A stretch of DNA of 64,000 bases from Sipunculus nudus. Lineage: Eukaryota > Annelida > Sipuncula > Golfingiida > Sipunculidae. Of the stretch, positions 24,020-36,614 are shown piece by piece. The notes beneath the pieces are model-generated. The model saw only the letters and a program-made list of their open reading frames with translations. It was not told the DNA's origin and did not search any database. A program made the translations under genes and the position numbers. How positions within the stretch are numbered: position 1 is the first letter of the stretch; each line of letters begins with the position of its first letter. The DNA is taken from positions 2,875,318-2,939,317 of the forward strand of contig CM049314.1 in the NCBI GenBank assembly GCA_026874595.1. Direction: 5' to 3'.

Positions 24020-25365
24020 TTATTCAGTAATATTAAATGATATAAAGATAATGCTTTACTAAGTATCCAATATCTTACTACGAAATCATAATGCGGTCCT
24101 TTTAAGGTTATTAAATGTCAACATGAAATTATTGCAGGATGTAAAAAATCAACGCAAATATTTCGAAGTAATTGTAGGCCAAACGGAAACTATATTCCCC
24201 AAATAGCAGGCTACAATCCTACTTCTAGGAAACTCCTTTGTCTACAGTTTTAGTGGGAAAATGTGAAAATTTAAATTTTAACAGTGATCACTCTGATAGT
24301 ATACACATTGTCGAAATTTTCTTTCATTTTCTCATGACTGAATAACATTTTTTAAGATTAAAATAAAATTAAAAGGCAAGCTTCTTTGAATTCCAAGTAC
24401 AGTAAAAACCACTGTTTTGTGGAACTAAATTATACTTAACAATATCTCAACACTTTTTCCAGCTATACCATATTACATACGTATTTGTTCATTACCTTGC
24501 ACACATTTATCAAACTAGCTTATCATTAAATGGATGGGGTTTCCGGGCAGATAAGAATGCTTTATGATGTATAGAGTTAAGTGTGGTTGATGGATTTTAA
24601 AATACAGACAGTTTATTTCAGTGAGGTGGAGATCGGAAAGCTGGTCCTGATTGAAGGGTGTACTAATATAAATCCTCTGTATTATCACATAATTGGGTTT
24701 CAATATATGCTAAGTCGTTCCTTTGCTTGGTTCGAAAATAATTCCGGTGAACCTGCCAAATGTAAGGGCTGAAGGGAGTATTATTAATATTAATTGCTTC
24801 CACAACATAAATATTGCAGTTACCTGATTTAAGGTTTGTCTAAACAGATAATCTGGCAGTATTTTGCTGTCACCTCTAAGAACTGTTTTTATAGTCAGTA
24901 CGATTTTGGATGACATTTCATTTAAGTCACTGTCCGGTTTGTTGGCATTAATTCATAGAAAAAAAAATATACAGGGACTGCCTCGATGGTTAGTAATATA
25001 CTTTGTTATGCTATCGTGTTCAAGGATTATCCACAGGACATGTTTCTGGTGTACCTCCCGCATCAGAGAGCATTCGTAAGGAGAATTATTATTAGTGGGT
25101 TTCGCAATATTCCAAGTAGAGCGGCAATGGAAATATTAAGGATACAATAAGAACACATATTGTTCCAGATAGTGAGCTTGACAATATTGAGGGAGCTACC
25201 AAATTGAAAGACTTTCAAGTCTTGAGACTTTCCCCCCGTACTAATAATTACAAATCTATGAACTCTTCACTTTTATGATGGGTGTTTTGGTAAGATTTCT
25301 GGTAATCCAACTAGTTATAAACTGCACCTCTTACGCCTACATCGGGCATTAGGAATTTAATTTTG
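24020..25365. other. No gene recognised
   Basis: After module 2 similarity ends near 24020, I see no credible coding region or repeat up to the tandem duplication. Short frames such as the one at 24710-24916 (minus) have no recognisable motif. Confidence 0.4.
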
Positions 25366-26422
25366 ATTGTTTTACATAAAACGTAGAGATTTAGCTTAAA
25401 ACACCAGTTGCCTTGCTGATTAATATATCTGATATATCTTCACATCAGCTATTCAGATTATTTACTTCCTGGTTCAATATTATCAATCGAATTACATGTC
25501 AGCTTTTTGTGCCTACAATACTCCGGCCACCTGGCGGTCGGAGAAGTGAACAGGACAGGAGTTTTGTAATTTTGTGTCGATGTGGAAATATATTGATAGA
25601 TGTGTGCACCAGTATGTTAAGTTCAAAGTATGTATGCGTTTGTGTGTGAAATATTGTAGACTATTCATTTTATGTATTATGTTGTCTCATGTAGCGGTTA
25701 TGTTTCCTGTGTGGCATACAAAATAAATAAGATTTATACATAATTCCTTGAATGGTAGAGACCCTTAATGTTGCTGTAAGATGTAATAGGCTACCGGCGT
25801 TTTTGTTGTATTCCAGTCTGATGAGTATACGTTCACACAGACCACCATGAAACATTTATCCATTCGCCCATATTCAAATAAATAAAAAAAACAAAGACGG
25901 ATATGCTTATGCATCAATATATTCATTAAATACTTAATACAATATATTGCCTTACCTCAGGTGTGTTTACATAGAGTACACGTATGTGATATATAACCAA
26001 GCATACATAAATAGTTTTCAAACAGTCATTAAGTTTGTGATTCAACCCATCATTTTTTTAGGTTTGAATTTGCAAGATTTCTTTTTATATATCATATGTA
26101 TATAGATATGAGTAAATCTTTACAATGTTTAAAAAGCAACAACCCTGCACCGTTACAAACTTTTTTTTCTATTATTTGATAAAAATGCTTAAGATATATG
26201 CTATACTTATTTGCGTTTTAATTATACAAGCAAAGTATTCATCAGTTATATAAAACTGGGCATATCTAGCAATTGAAATCAATACATAAAGTAACCTCCT
26301 TTAATGAAAAAGTTTTTTTTATAGTAAGATATTGCCAGAGGTGGATCCAGGATTTTGGAAAATGGGGGGGGGGGGGTTCGCACTATATTGTCCTAATTCC
26401 TTGAAAAAAAATGATGAAAAGG
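25366..26422. repeat. 1,057-bp tandem duplication, unit 1
   Basis: Almost identical to unit 2 (26423-27480), with only a few base differences, for example near 25572, 25709 and 26257. No gene is recognised inside. The unit ends inside a small TIR element of which only the left half is present here (from 26338). Confidence 0.95.
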
Positions 26423-27480
26423 ATTGTTTTACATAAAACGTAGAGATTTAGCTTAAAACACCAGTTGCCTTGCTGATTAATATATCTGATATATCTTCAC
26501 ATCAGCTATTCAGATTATTTACTTCCTGGTTCAATATTATCAATCGAATTACATGTCAGCTTTTTGTGCCTACAATACTCCGGCCACCTGGCGGTCGGAG
26601 AAGTGAACAGGACAGGAGTTTTGTTATTTTGTGTCGATGTGGAAATATATTGATAGATGTGTGCACCAGTATGTTAAGTTCAAAGTATGTATGCGTTTGT
26701 GTGTGAAATATTGTAGACTATTCATTTTATGTATTATGTTGTCTCATGTAGCGGTTATGTCTCCTGTGTGGCATACAAAATAAATAAGATTTATACATAA
26801 TTCCTTGAATGGTAGAGACCCTTAATGTTGCTGTAAGATGTAATAGGCTACCGGCGTTTTTGTTGTATTCCAGTCTGATGAGTATACGTTCACACAGACC
26901 ACCATGAAACATTTATCCATTCGCCCATATTCAAATAAATAAAAAAAAAACAAAGACGGATATGCTTATGCATCAATATATTCATTAAATACTTAATACA
27001 ATATATTGCCTTACCTCAGGTGTGTTTACATAGAGTACACGTATGTGATATATAACCAAGCATACATAAATAGTTTTCAAACAGTCATTAAGTTTGTGAT
27101 TCAACCCATCATTTTTTTAGGTTTGAATTTGCAAGATTTCTTTTTATATATCATATGTATATAGATATGAGTAAATCTTTACAATGTTTAAAAAGCAACA
27201 ACCCTGCACCGTTACAAACTTTTTTTTCTATTATTTGATAAAAATGCTTAAGATATATGCTATACTTATTTGCGTTTTAATTATACAAGCAAAGTATTCA
27301 TCAGTTATATAAAACTTGGCATATCTAGCAATTGAAATCAATACATAAAGTAACCTCCCTTAATGAAAAAGTTTTTTTTATAGTAAGATATTGCCAGAGG
27401 TGGATCCAGGATTTTGGAAAATGGGGGGGGGGGGTTCGCACTATATTTTCCTAATTCCTTGAAAAAAAATGATGAAAAGG
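26423..27480. repeat. 1,057-bp tandem duplication, unit 2
   Basis: Second, nearly identical unit. Unlike unit 1, the TIR element at its right end is complete and continues to 27564. The two 60-80 residue open frames in each unit are duplicated with the DNA and show no known motif. Confidence 0.95.
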
Positions 27481-27564
27481 AGCGGTTCGCCCCTCCCCCC
27501 ATCCCCCACCCCCTCTCCACTACCATCCCCCCCCCCCCCCACCCCCATTATAGGTCCGCCTCTG
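27395..27564. mobile_element. 170-bp foldback/MITE-like element
   Basis: Left end cagaggtggatccagg and right end whose reverse complement is cagaggcggacctata form terminal inverted repeats. Long G runs on the left and C runs on the right extend the foldback. A truncated copy of the left half lies at 26338-26422 and a related end at 63895-63940. No coding capacity. Confidence 0.6.
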
Positions 27565-28039
27565 ATTACAGTGCATAATAATAAACCTTTTCGCTTTGGG
27601 CATAAAGCTAATTTCTCGTAACGTTGCTGACTCGTAAAGCTAATCCATCAACTGCGTTACTTTTAAACCTTCGGATTTTTTCTGAAATAAGTATAATTTG
27701 ATTTTACCAACGTGTCCTGTATACTTGTAATCAATTGTTACATCGAGGAGTAAACTGACTTGTGTAATGCAAAAGGTTGTATCCCAATAGAGTAACAAAA
27801 AAAGAACCAAATATTCGCTTTCTTTTTAGGCCTATTTCTTTCATTCATGGACCATTCTTTATAGCCTGTTGACAGCCTGAACATTTGGCCTCGCAGGCTG
27901 TGGTTTAAACATTTAAGAAGTCTTCTAGCGTAGTTATGTTTTTTTTCCCTTGGTATTCATTATGGTTCGCACAAACATGTTCATCATATGAAATTAATGT
28001 TGACCCGATGACACCGTATCACTTAGGCGCATGACAGCA
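27565..28039. other. No gene recognised
   Basis: Short stretch between the MITE-like element and the third, older tandem unit; nothing supported. Confidence 0.4.
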
Positions 28040-28500
28040 CATATTCAGAATTAACTTCCTGGTACAACATTACAAATTTTATTCCATTTCAATTCAAATA
28101 ACATTTCAGCTTCATGTGCTTATAATAATGCTGCTACATGGAGAATGGAAAGTGAACAGGAGTTTTGTAATTCTGTGTCGATGTGCAATTATATTGTTAA
28201 ATGTGTACTCCAGTAGGTTCGAATCAGAGAGTGTGCGGGTGTGAAGTATCGGTCAGAGTTCTTTTTATGTATTGAGTTGTCTAATATAGCGCTCTTTTTT
28301 GTGTGTGGCTTATCAAAGAAATCAAATATAATTCCTTGAGCGGAAAACATCCTTAAATTTCAAAAGCTAATAAGGATAGACTTATGCATGAATATATTCA
28401 TTAAACATTAAATACAATATATTCTTTTAGCTCAAGCATTGTTTACTCATTATTTAACCCATGTTCAACATAATTCAACCTATCATGTATTAGGCTTCAT
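28040..28500. repeat. Diverged third copy of the 1.06-kb unit
   Basis: Parallels 25450-26090: shared words include acttcctggt, aggagttttgtaatt, tgtgtcgatgtg and ataattccttga, but with many substitutions and gaps. It directly follows the 3' end of the LRR-Ig gene, so it is probably the ancestral copy from which units 1 and 2 derive. Confidence 0.75.
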
Positions 28501-28527
28501 TTTGCAAGATTGTTTCATATATCACGG

Positions 28528-28530
28528 ATA

Positions 28531-28582
<52 letters not shown>
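28528..28582. repeat. (AT)n microsatellite
   Basis: AT repeat with one C interruption, in the 3' flank of the receptor gene. Confidence 0.95.
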
Positions 28583-28585
<3 letters not shown>

Positions 28586-28676
28586 GCTATTCATATATAA
28601 TTTTTTCAATCATACACGCAAAGAGTTACACGCAAAAGATCAATTATATAAACTGGTCAAAAGGTACAAAGCGATT

Positions 28677-28678
<2 letters not shown>

Positions 28679-28721
<43 letters not shown>
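28679..28721. repeat. (TA)n microsatellite
   Basis: Pure TA repeat about 30 bp beyond the receptor stop codon. Confidence 0.95.
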
Positions 28722-28729
<8 letters not shown>

Positions 28730-28748
28730 TATTTAATATCAACCCTAA

Positions 28749-31147
28749 TCATGCTTTGTTTTTATTTTCATGCTGCAGATGGTCATATGCGTGATCAGGG
28801 TTTGAAATACCACCAACTGCCGGATATGTTTCATAGGAATTTCGTCTACCGCCCTCTGACGTATCATGGACTGTGGTAGAAGAATTAGGCCGGTGGTGCA
28901 ATCGTTTTCTGATCCAGAATGTTGCTACTGCAATAATGACCAACACTATTCCTACCACTACGATCGGCAGAACGATGGGAAGAACGTTGTTCCCGCCAGA
29001 ATCACCTATAGAATATAAAATGGGGTTACCCTGAGAGAAGAAGCGGAGGAGGAACGTTCTGTTCCAAATATAAGTGGTTCGGTCTTGACGGGAATCGGTT
29101 AAAGCCGTCCGATATATTTATTTATGTATATATTATTATGAAAAGTATTTTTATGCTTTTGTTCTACATATTGTTTTTTTTTTATTAAAAAAACGAATAT
29201 CACCTATCAAACCAGCAGACCATGAATGCAATATTATATTTTGGAATCGCAAGACCTGGGTTTCATATTTTAATGACAAATTTAAAAATCTAATTTTTTT
29301 TTGGAAAAAGAGAACATATTCTGTTGCCGTTAGAATGTATAACACATTTTGCAGAGTTGGGCGTACTGATTTAAACAATTTGATGGCTAAATAGGCCTTG
29401 GTTTGATATAAGGTGAAAAGCGATATAATGGTATAGCGCAATTTCCGAATTGAAAATATGCTAATGTTATAAGCTAAATATAAAATATATTATATATTGG
29501 TCTTTTATGTATTTAAAGCGCAGAGATGTTTTATAGGGTATGTTCAGGATATGATATGGCCTATAACTAGACTCCACAGTGAATTATATCAAATGTTCAC
29601 CTACCTTCCAATCTGAGCTCCTTTCTGACTTTTCCTTCCCCATTATTTGCAGAACAGTAGTATATCCCAGGCGCTGAAGCGACCAGTCTTCGGGGGTTTT
29701 GTTTGATTGATACATTCGGCAAATATGTGTGTTCCTTGCCACTGGGTTCCTTTATAATGATCGTCGGTGGTGGGTCTCCTGAGGCCTGGCATTCGATAAC
29801 AGACAGTTATTCTTTTGAGTTATTCCTTTGCCCATCATATTCGCTGGAGAAGCGCATTGGAAAAACGTTCCAGATGTTGTTGTTGGTTTATTAAGAATGA
29901 GCAGGTCCAGGCCCGTGTGTTGGCATCCACAATATAACGGATTGTCGTGTAAATATACTAGAATCTGTTGATTTGGTGGGAGTATTTTCGGAACGAACAT
30001 GAGTTTGTTTGATTCGAAACTTAGAGTTTTCAAATTGATGCAGTTTTTGAAGTAATCAGTAGGAATGTTATGTATTCCACAGGTCTTAAAACTAAGATGT
30101 TCGAAATTACATTCATAGTCTGGAAGAATAAGATCGCCTGTCCGGAGTATCAAAGGGTTTCCACTTAGATCCAACGACTTTACAGTAGGGTAGAGACGAG
30201 ACAATGCAGATGGAAATGAGATTATTTTATTATCGGAGAGAATGATTTTTAGGGATGTTGCTCCTGTGGTTAAACGCTGTCTGGGGTTTATAAGTCTCCT
30301 GAGTGTGCTATTATCAACAGTTATCGTAGAAAGTGATGACAAGCAGATGATGAAATCCATTGGTAAATCTTTGATTTCAAGTTTCTGCAGGGTCAGTGTG
30401 TCCAAAGATGACAAGCCACAAAAAGTGTCATCCTCAATACTAATAATCTTTCCACTTACAGTTAACGATATTAGCTGTGGCAGATCGAAGGGAATCTTCA
30501 TCTTCGAAAGATGACCAAGATCTTCAATGCCAATTATAAGTTTGCTTAATTTAGGGGAATGTTTGAATATATTTTCAGGCACTCGGTTGACAAATCGAAA
30601 CTTGAAATCGATTTCCAAAGTAACTAAGTCTCCTAATCCAGATAACAGACCGTCTTCGGTGATTTCCATGGGGTTACCTAGTAATACTAGTCTCGTCACT
30701 TTGTCAAAGAGGCTGAATACTCCTGAGTGAACTGCATTTAAATTGCTGAACTCTATTCCTAGCACTCTCATTGACTTAGGTCTCTCAGTTGTGGAAAACG
30801 TCGTGTTCCGCAGGACGGGCAAATTACTATTGATCAATCTCAAGGCACTTACGGATGGATAGCAGTTGAACAACCATCCAAGTGACTTTTTTTCTAAGTC
30901 ACTCTGCCGTATGATAACATAGGTAATGTTTGTATTTGCCACTAAACATGGCTGAAGTGAATTCTTGAGGTTTATAATGATGAGGTACCTGGCGTTGTAA
31001 GGTATATTTTGGTGCGTTGTCTGAGTAAAATTCTCGCATTGTACACTAATATGCCACCAGCTACATTGGTTTGGACAACCGCTTTTTGATGTTACCAGCT
31101 GGATGGTTAACAGCACAGTGATTAACGCCGGATGCAAGAGACCTTTC
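28749..31147 (-). CDS. LRR-Ig single-pass transmembrane receptor (two exons seen, one frameshift)
   Basis: Minus-strand gene. Exon 31147-29605 opens with a hydrophobic signal segment (LLHPALITVLLTIQLVTS), then an LRRNT cysteine cluster (CPNQC and VQC, residues 54-67 of the long frame), about ten irregular leucine-rich repeats (e.g. VKSLDLSGNPL), an LRRCT (NPLYCGC, FQC) and one I-set Ig domain (ECQASGDPPP to PGIYYCSANNGEG). A phase-1 intron (29604-29006, GTAGGT to CTATAG) leads to exon 29005-28749: membrane helix VLPIVLPIVVVGIVLVIIAV, a basic stop-transfer RKRLHHR, and a short tail with YETY and DHAYDHL before the stop. Such proteins sit on the cell surface and bind ligands by the LRR; immune or adhesion roles are common but unproven here. 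The start lies in an unseen upstream exon or at the ATG at 31236. A one-base shift near 29798 separates LRRCT from Ig: pseudogene or sequence error. Confidence 0.8.
29006..29604 (-). other. Phase-1 intron between Ig and TM exons
   Basis: Donor G|GTAGGTGA at 29605/29604 and acceptor TTCTATAG|GTGAT at 29006/29005. Splicing joins ...LRLE to a glycine and DSGGNN, keeping the frame. The same donor position is kept in remnants 1 (GTAAGG) and 3 (GTTAAA). No feature is recognised within the intron. Confidence 0.75.
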
Positions 31148-31236
31148 CTGAAATACGAAATAAAAACATCCCTAATATCATATACAACAGGATTCTTATC
31201 GGTACCCAGCGATATTTTAGAAACTGACCTGTTCAT
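31147..31236 (-). other. Possible 5' end of the receptor frame or intron
   Basis: The long open frame extends 29 codons upstream to an ATG at 31236, but a strong acceptor (pyrimidine-rich, TATTTCAG|GAAAGG) sits at 31148/31147. The spliced form would take its start codon from an upstream exon that I cannot identify. Both starts place the hydrophobic segment near the N-terminus. Confidence 0.4.
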
Positions 31237-31389
31237 GCATTGTTATGCTTTATATTTTAAATTAATCTGAAAAAAAGAGTTTTTTCAGTTATAACAGTTC
31301 TTAATATTATGATTCCTATGGTTAATATAAGATCTTTACACGCCAGGAATAAATATTTAACAGGTAAGTAACAGTAAAACTTTTTATTA

Positions 31390-32350
31390 TAAACGCGTAA
31401 AGATAAAGGTGCTATTTCGCTCAAATGTTTGGAGAGTATATCTGTGTTAATGATTTTTAATATGTCTTGTTATCTATAGACACCACTGTGTGTCATAGCA
31501 ATGCAGTTGCATTCCTTTAATACACAGAAGCTTCGGGGACGATAATTTAGTGTATATATTTCTATTAAACTACCAGGTTATATCTTATAAAATGGTGGTA
31601 ATAAATGTCATAAGAAGAATATTAGGGACAATGACCCCACAGGAACCCCGAACTCCTACCCCTAAATTGCAAATTAACGCCAAAAATCACATGTTCATCT
31701 ATGCAAAACACCTCATATGAGTAACATATTCAACAGTATTTATTACATAATATATATCTTTCTTTTGAGCAAATATTGGTACAACAACTACAATGTGCCT
31801 TTCTTGATTGTTGAAAAGCCAAAACTTACAAGCATTATTATTTCTAAACCCAGTCTAAAAAATTATGATATGCTTAGTTTTCAGCTACATCACATCACCC
31901 ACAACTCAAAGAAAGCTTCACCTTAACACTCACCTCATAATTAATGTTCATGCAGAATGTGAAGCAGAGTAAATACCCCACAGACCACATGTGGTGCAAC
32001 TAACTTTTTAGGTAAAAAGGTAATTATATATTTACAGCTTAGGTACCATGTGTCATTTCACTATTCAGCTCCATATCACTAACTTAGTTTACTCAGTAAA
32101 CCTTATTACACAAATATAATTGCTATTATTTCATGTATTTGATATAATAAGTTATGGACTGTGCAAACGTTTATCAAAGCAGGTTAAGAATATTTTTCAG
32201 AGATAGAATGCAAACTTGGAAGTGTCTTATATGCCATGTCGCATTCTGATGGATACAGCCGAACGTCTATCAGTCGGAATCTTAATAAAGTAGGCATCCC
32301 AATAAAGTTTCAGTTTTAAACAGTCGTATGTTTTCCTAATCTGTATTATT
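31390..32350. repeat. Diverged upstream flank of the receptor gene, related to copies A-D
   Basis: Loosely parallel to 845-1650 of copy A: cgataattta near 31540, atggtggtaataaa, tggtacaac...act near 31775, and gttatggactgtgcaaac near 32150 match atagactatggattgtgcaaac. It is more diverged than A-D are from each other. It indicates that the A-D spacers derive from the 5' region of this receptor family. Confidence 0.55.
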
Positions 32351-33149
32351 CTTAGTTAATGTTGACATAAAATTTGATGCTATGGGATCGTACAAATTAT
32401 TTAGGAAGTATATCATGAAAATTGCTGAAGCGAGAGACTGTGTTTCATGGAAATAGCATTATTTTATCAACATTGAATCGTTTACCAAAATAATCTAAAG
32501 TTTGTAAATTTTATCAGTAATTAGAATGAATAAAAAATCAGTACTTTTAATTGTGTCAAAATTGAGCCAAGGACCTCAATGCACTGATGATTATATTTCA
32601 AAGCATTTAAACCTGAGGATTCCATCGTTTAAAATCCAAAATCTCAAAGAAATTGATTGAAAATAGTAAGTTATATTCAAGTTTTTATACACCATCTCAA
32701 GTATTGTTTACATCAGCTGGCTTACATTAAGAGTAACGGGTAGTGGGTGATGTTATGTATTCACTGCTAACTCCAGGAAGCTGAGCTTTGGTCGGCTTCA
32801 ACTTGGTCCAGCTTAGCTTGACTTCCCTACCCCCCTCCCCCCACACACATACAGACAGAATGCGTTAACTAAATGAATTTTAAAAATTTTCCCAATTTAC
32901 TTCAGTATTATTCTTCAATTAGCTAGGATATCGATTTTGCATTGTATCACAAGGGGTACAATGATTAAAGAACGCGTTCAATTGTGAGATTTTCAGTTTG
33001 TCGTCAAGGCATGATGTCTTTTTTTTTCTTCTTGGATGCCAAACCGCTGCCAAATGACAGTTGGATGATCTTGTTTGTGTAATGTTCTTTTTGACAGTAA
33101 AGATAAAATGAAGAATAAGCAGCATAATTTGGCCTTACATCCTAGCCCA
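32351..33149. other. No gene recognised
   Basis: A minus-strand frame near 32993-33202 contains a WQRFGIQEEKKRHH stretch that might be a decayed exon or transposase piece, but nothing supports a family. Confidence 0.3.
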
Positions 33150-34484
33150 ACAAGCTTGAGCACAAACGATATATGGTCGATAACACCAAAGTGTTTTAGC
33201 ATAAACTGTTCAGCCTCTTTCTGGATTCATACCGAGAGTCTACCGTTGCTCTGTTACATGAAGTGTTTACTTTTTTGCTTAAGCAACAATATAGGCCAAG
33301 AACTAAATAGTTAAGGTCACCAATGGGCTTAAACACCTGAGCACAGGCCCTGGTGACTCCTTATTACAAACATTCATGTCAAGTTATTTATATAATTAAA
33401 TGTTCGGTTCCCCATTCGATTTAAAATAATGATTTTTTAAAACTCGGTTAGGTAATTGGAGCTCTGCTGTAACAAGGACACCTATCAATGCCGAGGCCTG
33501 TTTTTCGGGTATGAAACATCAATAATATCAACATGGTTTATATAAGCTATAAAAGGGAATTATCTACCTTAACAGTAAGGTTCATGTCAGGGTCTCTAAG
33601 TATCTAATTTTCATTGACCAAACTTATGATCATTAGTTTCCTCTTCGTCAATGGAAAGTTACTTTTCATCCTTAAGATGTCATGCTCAGCAAGCCGGGCC
33701 GTACAAAAAAAGGGAAGATTAAGTACGCTTTCTCTATTCGCCTGCACAATGGGCATAGTATTAAGGGTTTCGTGTACTGTGGTTTCATGCACAGCCGACA
33801 GTGTCGTTATCATTCTCATTTAATTGTATGGGATGGAAGTAGTAATGGAAAGAGTGTGATAAATGACACAAAAACTGTATTGCATGCCTAAGATCATATA
33901 CCTAGAGTTGCTCGTAAAGCAAGTAATCAAGTGTGAATGATATAAACTATTTTCTTTTATTGCTCCAAAGACGGAGTTTTAAATTTCTTTGTAAGCATTT
34001 CAGATGACATAATTTTCACTCCATATTCTAAAAATTCGTTTTTCCGAAATTTAAATTTACGAATGAAAAATTTACCCGTATAAACCGAAAAGTGGAAACA
34101 GGACATTCGGAACACACACCCACACACATATATCCTAAATTACTTAATTTGACTCCAAGGATAACTGGTTGAGCGGCGTTTACTCGGCCTGTAAGAATAA
34201 CATACGGCCCTATCTTATTAAGCCTTAAGGGTTTGAACTTTTATATGCTTATGTGCACCGTCCTATAGTACTAGTTTAGTATATTTATCGAAGTTATGAC
34301 GTACCTCGCATATCCGTATCCTTAAATATGTGTATTCTGATCCGTAATCTACATTTCTCTAAGATTTTAAGTGGATTCATCCGAAGCACCGAAGTGTATT
34401 TTAGTGCTTGTGCTTCGAATGAAATCTAATTTTGATCACGTGTTAACTGAACAATTGTCTTGAGAAATTTGACAAAAAAATTAA

Positions 34485-34487
<3 letters not shown>

Positions 34488-34550
<63 letters not shown>
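34488..34550. repeat. (AT)n microsatellite
   Basis: About 31 AT units, at the position matching 488-549 of copy A. Confidence 0.95.
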
Positions 34551-34552
<2 letters not shown>

Positions 34553-35465
34553 GTAAAGATATATATAACAGGATGTCCACATAAGCAAACATTTATCTAT
34601 CTTTTAAGTAGTCATCTAGAAAATTCAAGGACTGTCACAGGCGAAATCTCGGTCATAATATTTAACTTTAGAATTCCGTCGGAATGAGGGAATTGTAGTA
34701 ACGACTTCTTTCTTTGTTATTCAGGCGCTTAACATTAACACAGAAACCGATGATTTAAAACATCACATGCAAAAACAGCACGTTCACATCAATAAAACGC
34801 ATTTTTATTCGATACTATGTTCCATATTGGTAATATTTTTAATAAATGGTATTTTTATATATTTTGGTAAAATATCTGGTACAACTACAGACTTTTGTCT
34901 TTCTGGCAAGCTAACAAGGCAAAACGTAACAATAATATTAATTTAAAAAACAAAATAAATTGTTATTAACATAGACGCCTGTTAGTATTATGATTAATAA
35001 GGTTACATTGTCAGTAAACCTACCAAACCAATGAAGAACACAGCATGAAACTTACCACATCTTTAATGTTGATGCAGTCTTACAATCAGTGTTGCCGCTC
35101 TGCAGATCACCCGTGGCACGACTAACTTGGTGGCAAGTAGGTAATTTTAAATATGTCATTAGTGTCATGTGACATTTCATGATACAGCTGCGCATCACTG
35201 CCCAAGTATATACAACTTGTTCTTTGTAGAGGATTATAATTCTGAAGGGTAATAAGTGATTCCTTTAATTTTTTGGAAAAAATAGATTATGGATTGTGCA
35301 AACTTTTTTTCCATACACGTGAATACTATTTTATACGAGTAGAACATAAACAAGAAATTTTCTTCTCTGTCACGGGGTGCTCAGAGGAAAAGAGCCATGT
35401 GAACAAAGTGGCCACCACAGTTTTGTTCACACACACACATATATATATATATGAATGTTGTTCTT

Positions 35466-35662
35466 ATTCCCAAACAGGTAGCTTGCGTCAAATAATGTAT
35501 GTGGCCTCATGTTGATATTCAACATTTTCTCTGACATAGTAGGTGTGTCATTTGTTCTGCTGCCAATCTGTGGTGGGACAGGAATCAGATATCTTGCTAT
35601 CCATTTCTTAAATGTTGAAATTGTCAGACCTACATCGACCTCAAATAAGGTGGCAAGTGTAT
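35466..35662 (-). pseudogene. Conserved 67-codon fragment, copy C (least damaged)
   Basis: Fully open from an acceptor-like GCGCAG at 35663 through DTLATLFEVDVGLT, FKKWIARYLIPVPPQ, TPTMSEKM and RPHTLFDASYL. I do not know the family. The best-kept of the four copies; if coding, it would be a single exon on the receptor strand. Confidence 0.4.
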
Positions 35663-36145
35663 CTGCGCGAATTCATTAACATTATAGGAAAAGATTATCT
35701 CAGTGGAGATAACACGTTTCAAACAAAGTATTTCAAGCTTTGTCCATTCTTTCTTTTTTCTATTGATATTGCCAAGGCAATATATGTGTAATATGGACTA
35801 GATAATTTTGATATGGTAATATGAAAAATTTAAAAAAAATATTTATAGATTTATGTGTGCATAGGAAAACAGTTCAAATATAACCAAAAGGCGTTAATAT
35901 AATAACAGGAACATCAAGTCTGGTGTCCTGTGGTCTGTTTGGCAAAATGTCTCCATCAAACCAGGGGTGACAGTATGCATCCAGAAAGTGATTGAACTTA
36001 ATATAATCTTTCATTGTACTATTTTTTCAAATGGAGGTTTACCTGAAATCAAATTTCTTATTTTATCTCAGTGGGTATAATATGTCTTAGAATTCAGTCA
36101 AATATATCCTATAGATGCTTTTGAAACATCCCTAGACGTCAATGC

Positions 36146-36614
36146 TGTTACAGGTGCTCTTTTTATTATGTGACACGGGCGTTGGTCGTATTGTGGGGCT
36201 TTCTTGCCTGGCCACTTGTTACATTCTCGGTACTGGTATAACTCTTGTTGTAATGCTAGCTTGGGGTGAGCTTACGTGTACACCATGGTGTGTAGAGACA
36301 CAGCGATGTTCTTCTAGATGATTCCTGTAACGCGTGTTTACTGTGTTGTGTAAGATCTTTTAGACTGTTCGAGAAGTGAAACATTCTCGACTTTGGGTGA
36401 AGAGTATATAAAGGGGCTGTGTTTTAGAGCCGAGAGAGAGAGAACAGAGAAGATTTCTAACGGACGCAGAAGCGTGTGACAGTTTCTGGGACCTTATCCG
36501 ACGAGTGCGGCAATTATAGATTTTCTTTTGGACAGTTTACTTTCTGTATTATTACAAGAGCTTTACATGGGACTGCCATTCTCCGAGAGTATACATTTAA
36601 AAAACTTATCGTTG
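36146..36614 (+). mobile_element. 5' part of the outer LTR
   Basis: Begins tgttacaggtgctc like the LTR at 14915 and runs through the TATA region near 36407 to cttatcgttg, then breaks into antisense LTR sequence. Confidence 0.85.

Larger units (their letters stand above)
33150..36145. repeat. Segmental duplication copy C
   Basis: Closest to copy A: 33155-33840 matches 1-480 and 34560-36145 matches 550-2370, with an extra 215 bp at about 33225-33440 that A lacks. The copy is cut at 36145 by the rearranged gypsy element, at the same short sequence (gtcaatg) where copy A carries its solo LTR. Confidence 0.85.

Noticed and set aside
28510-28794. Ile/Tyr-rich frame over (AT)n tracts (similar ones at 329-565, 34460-34687, 63560-63814)
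   Set aside because: Translations of AT microsatellites.
32993-33202. Possible transposase fragment on the minus strand
   Set aside because: A WQRFGIQEEKKRHH stretch is suggestive only; no domain pattern could be supported.
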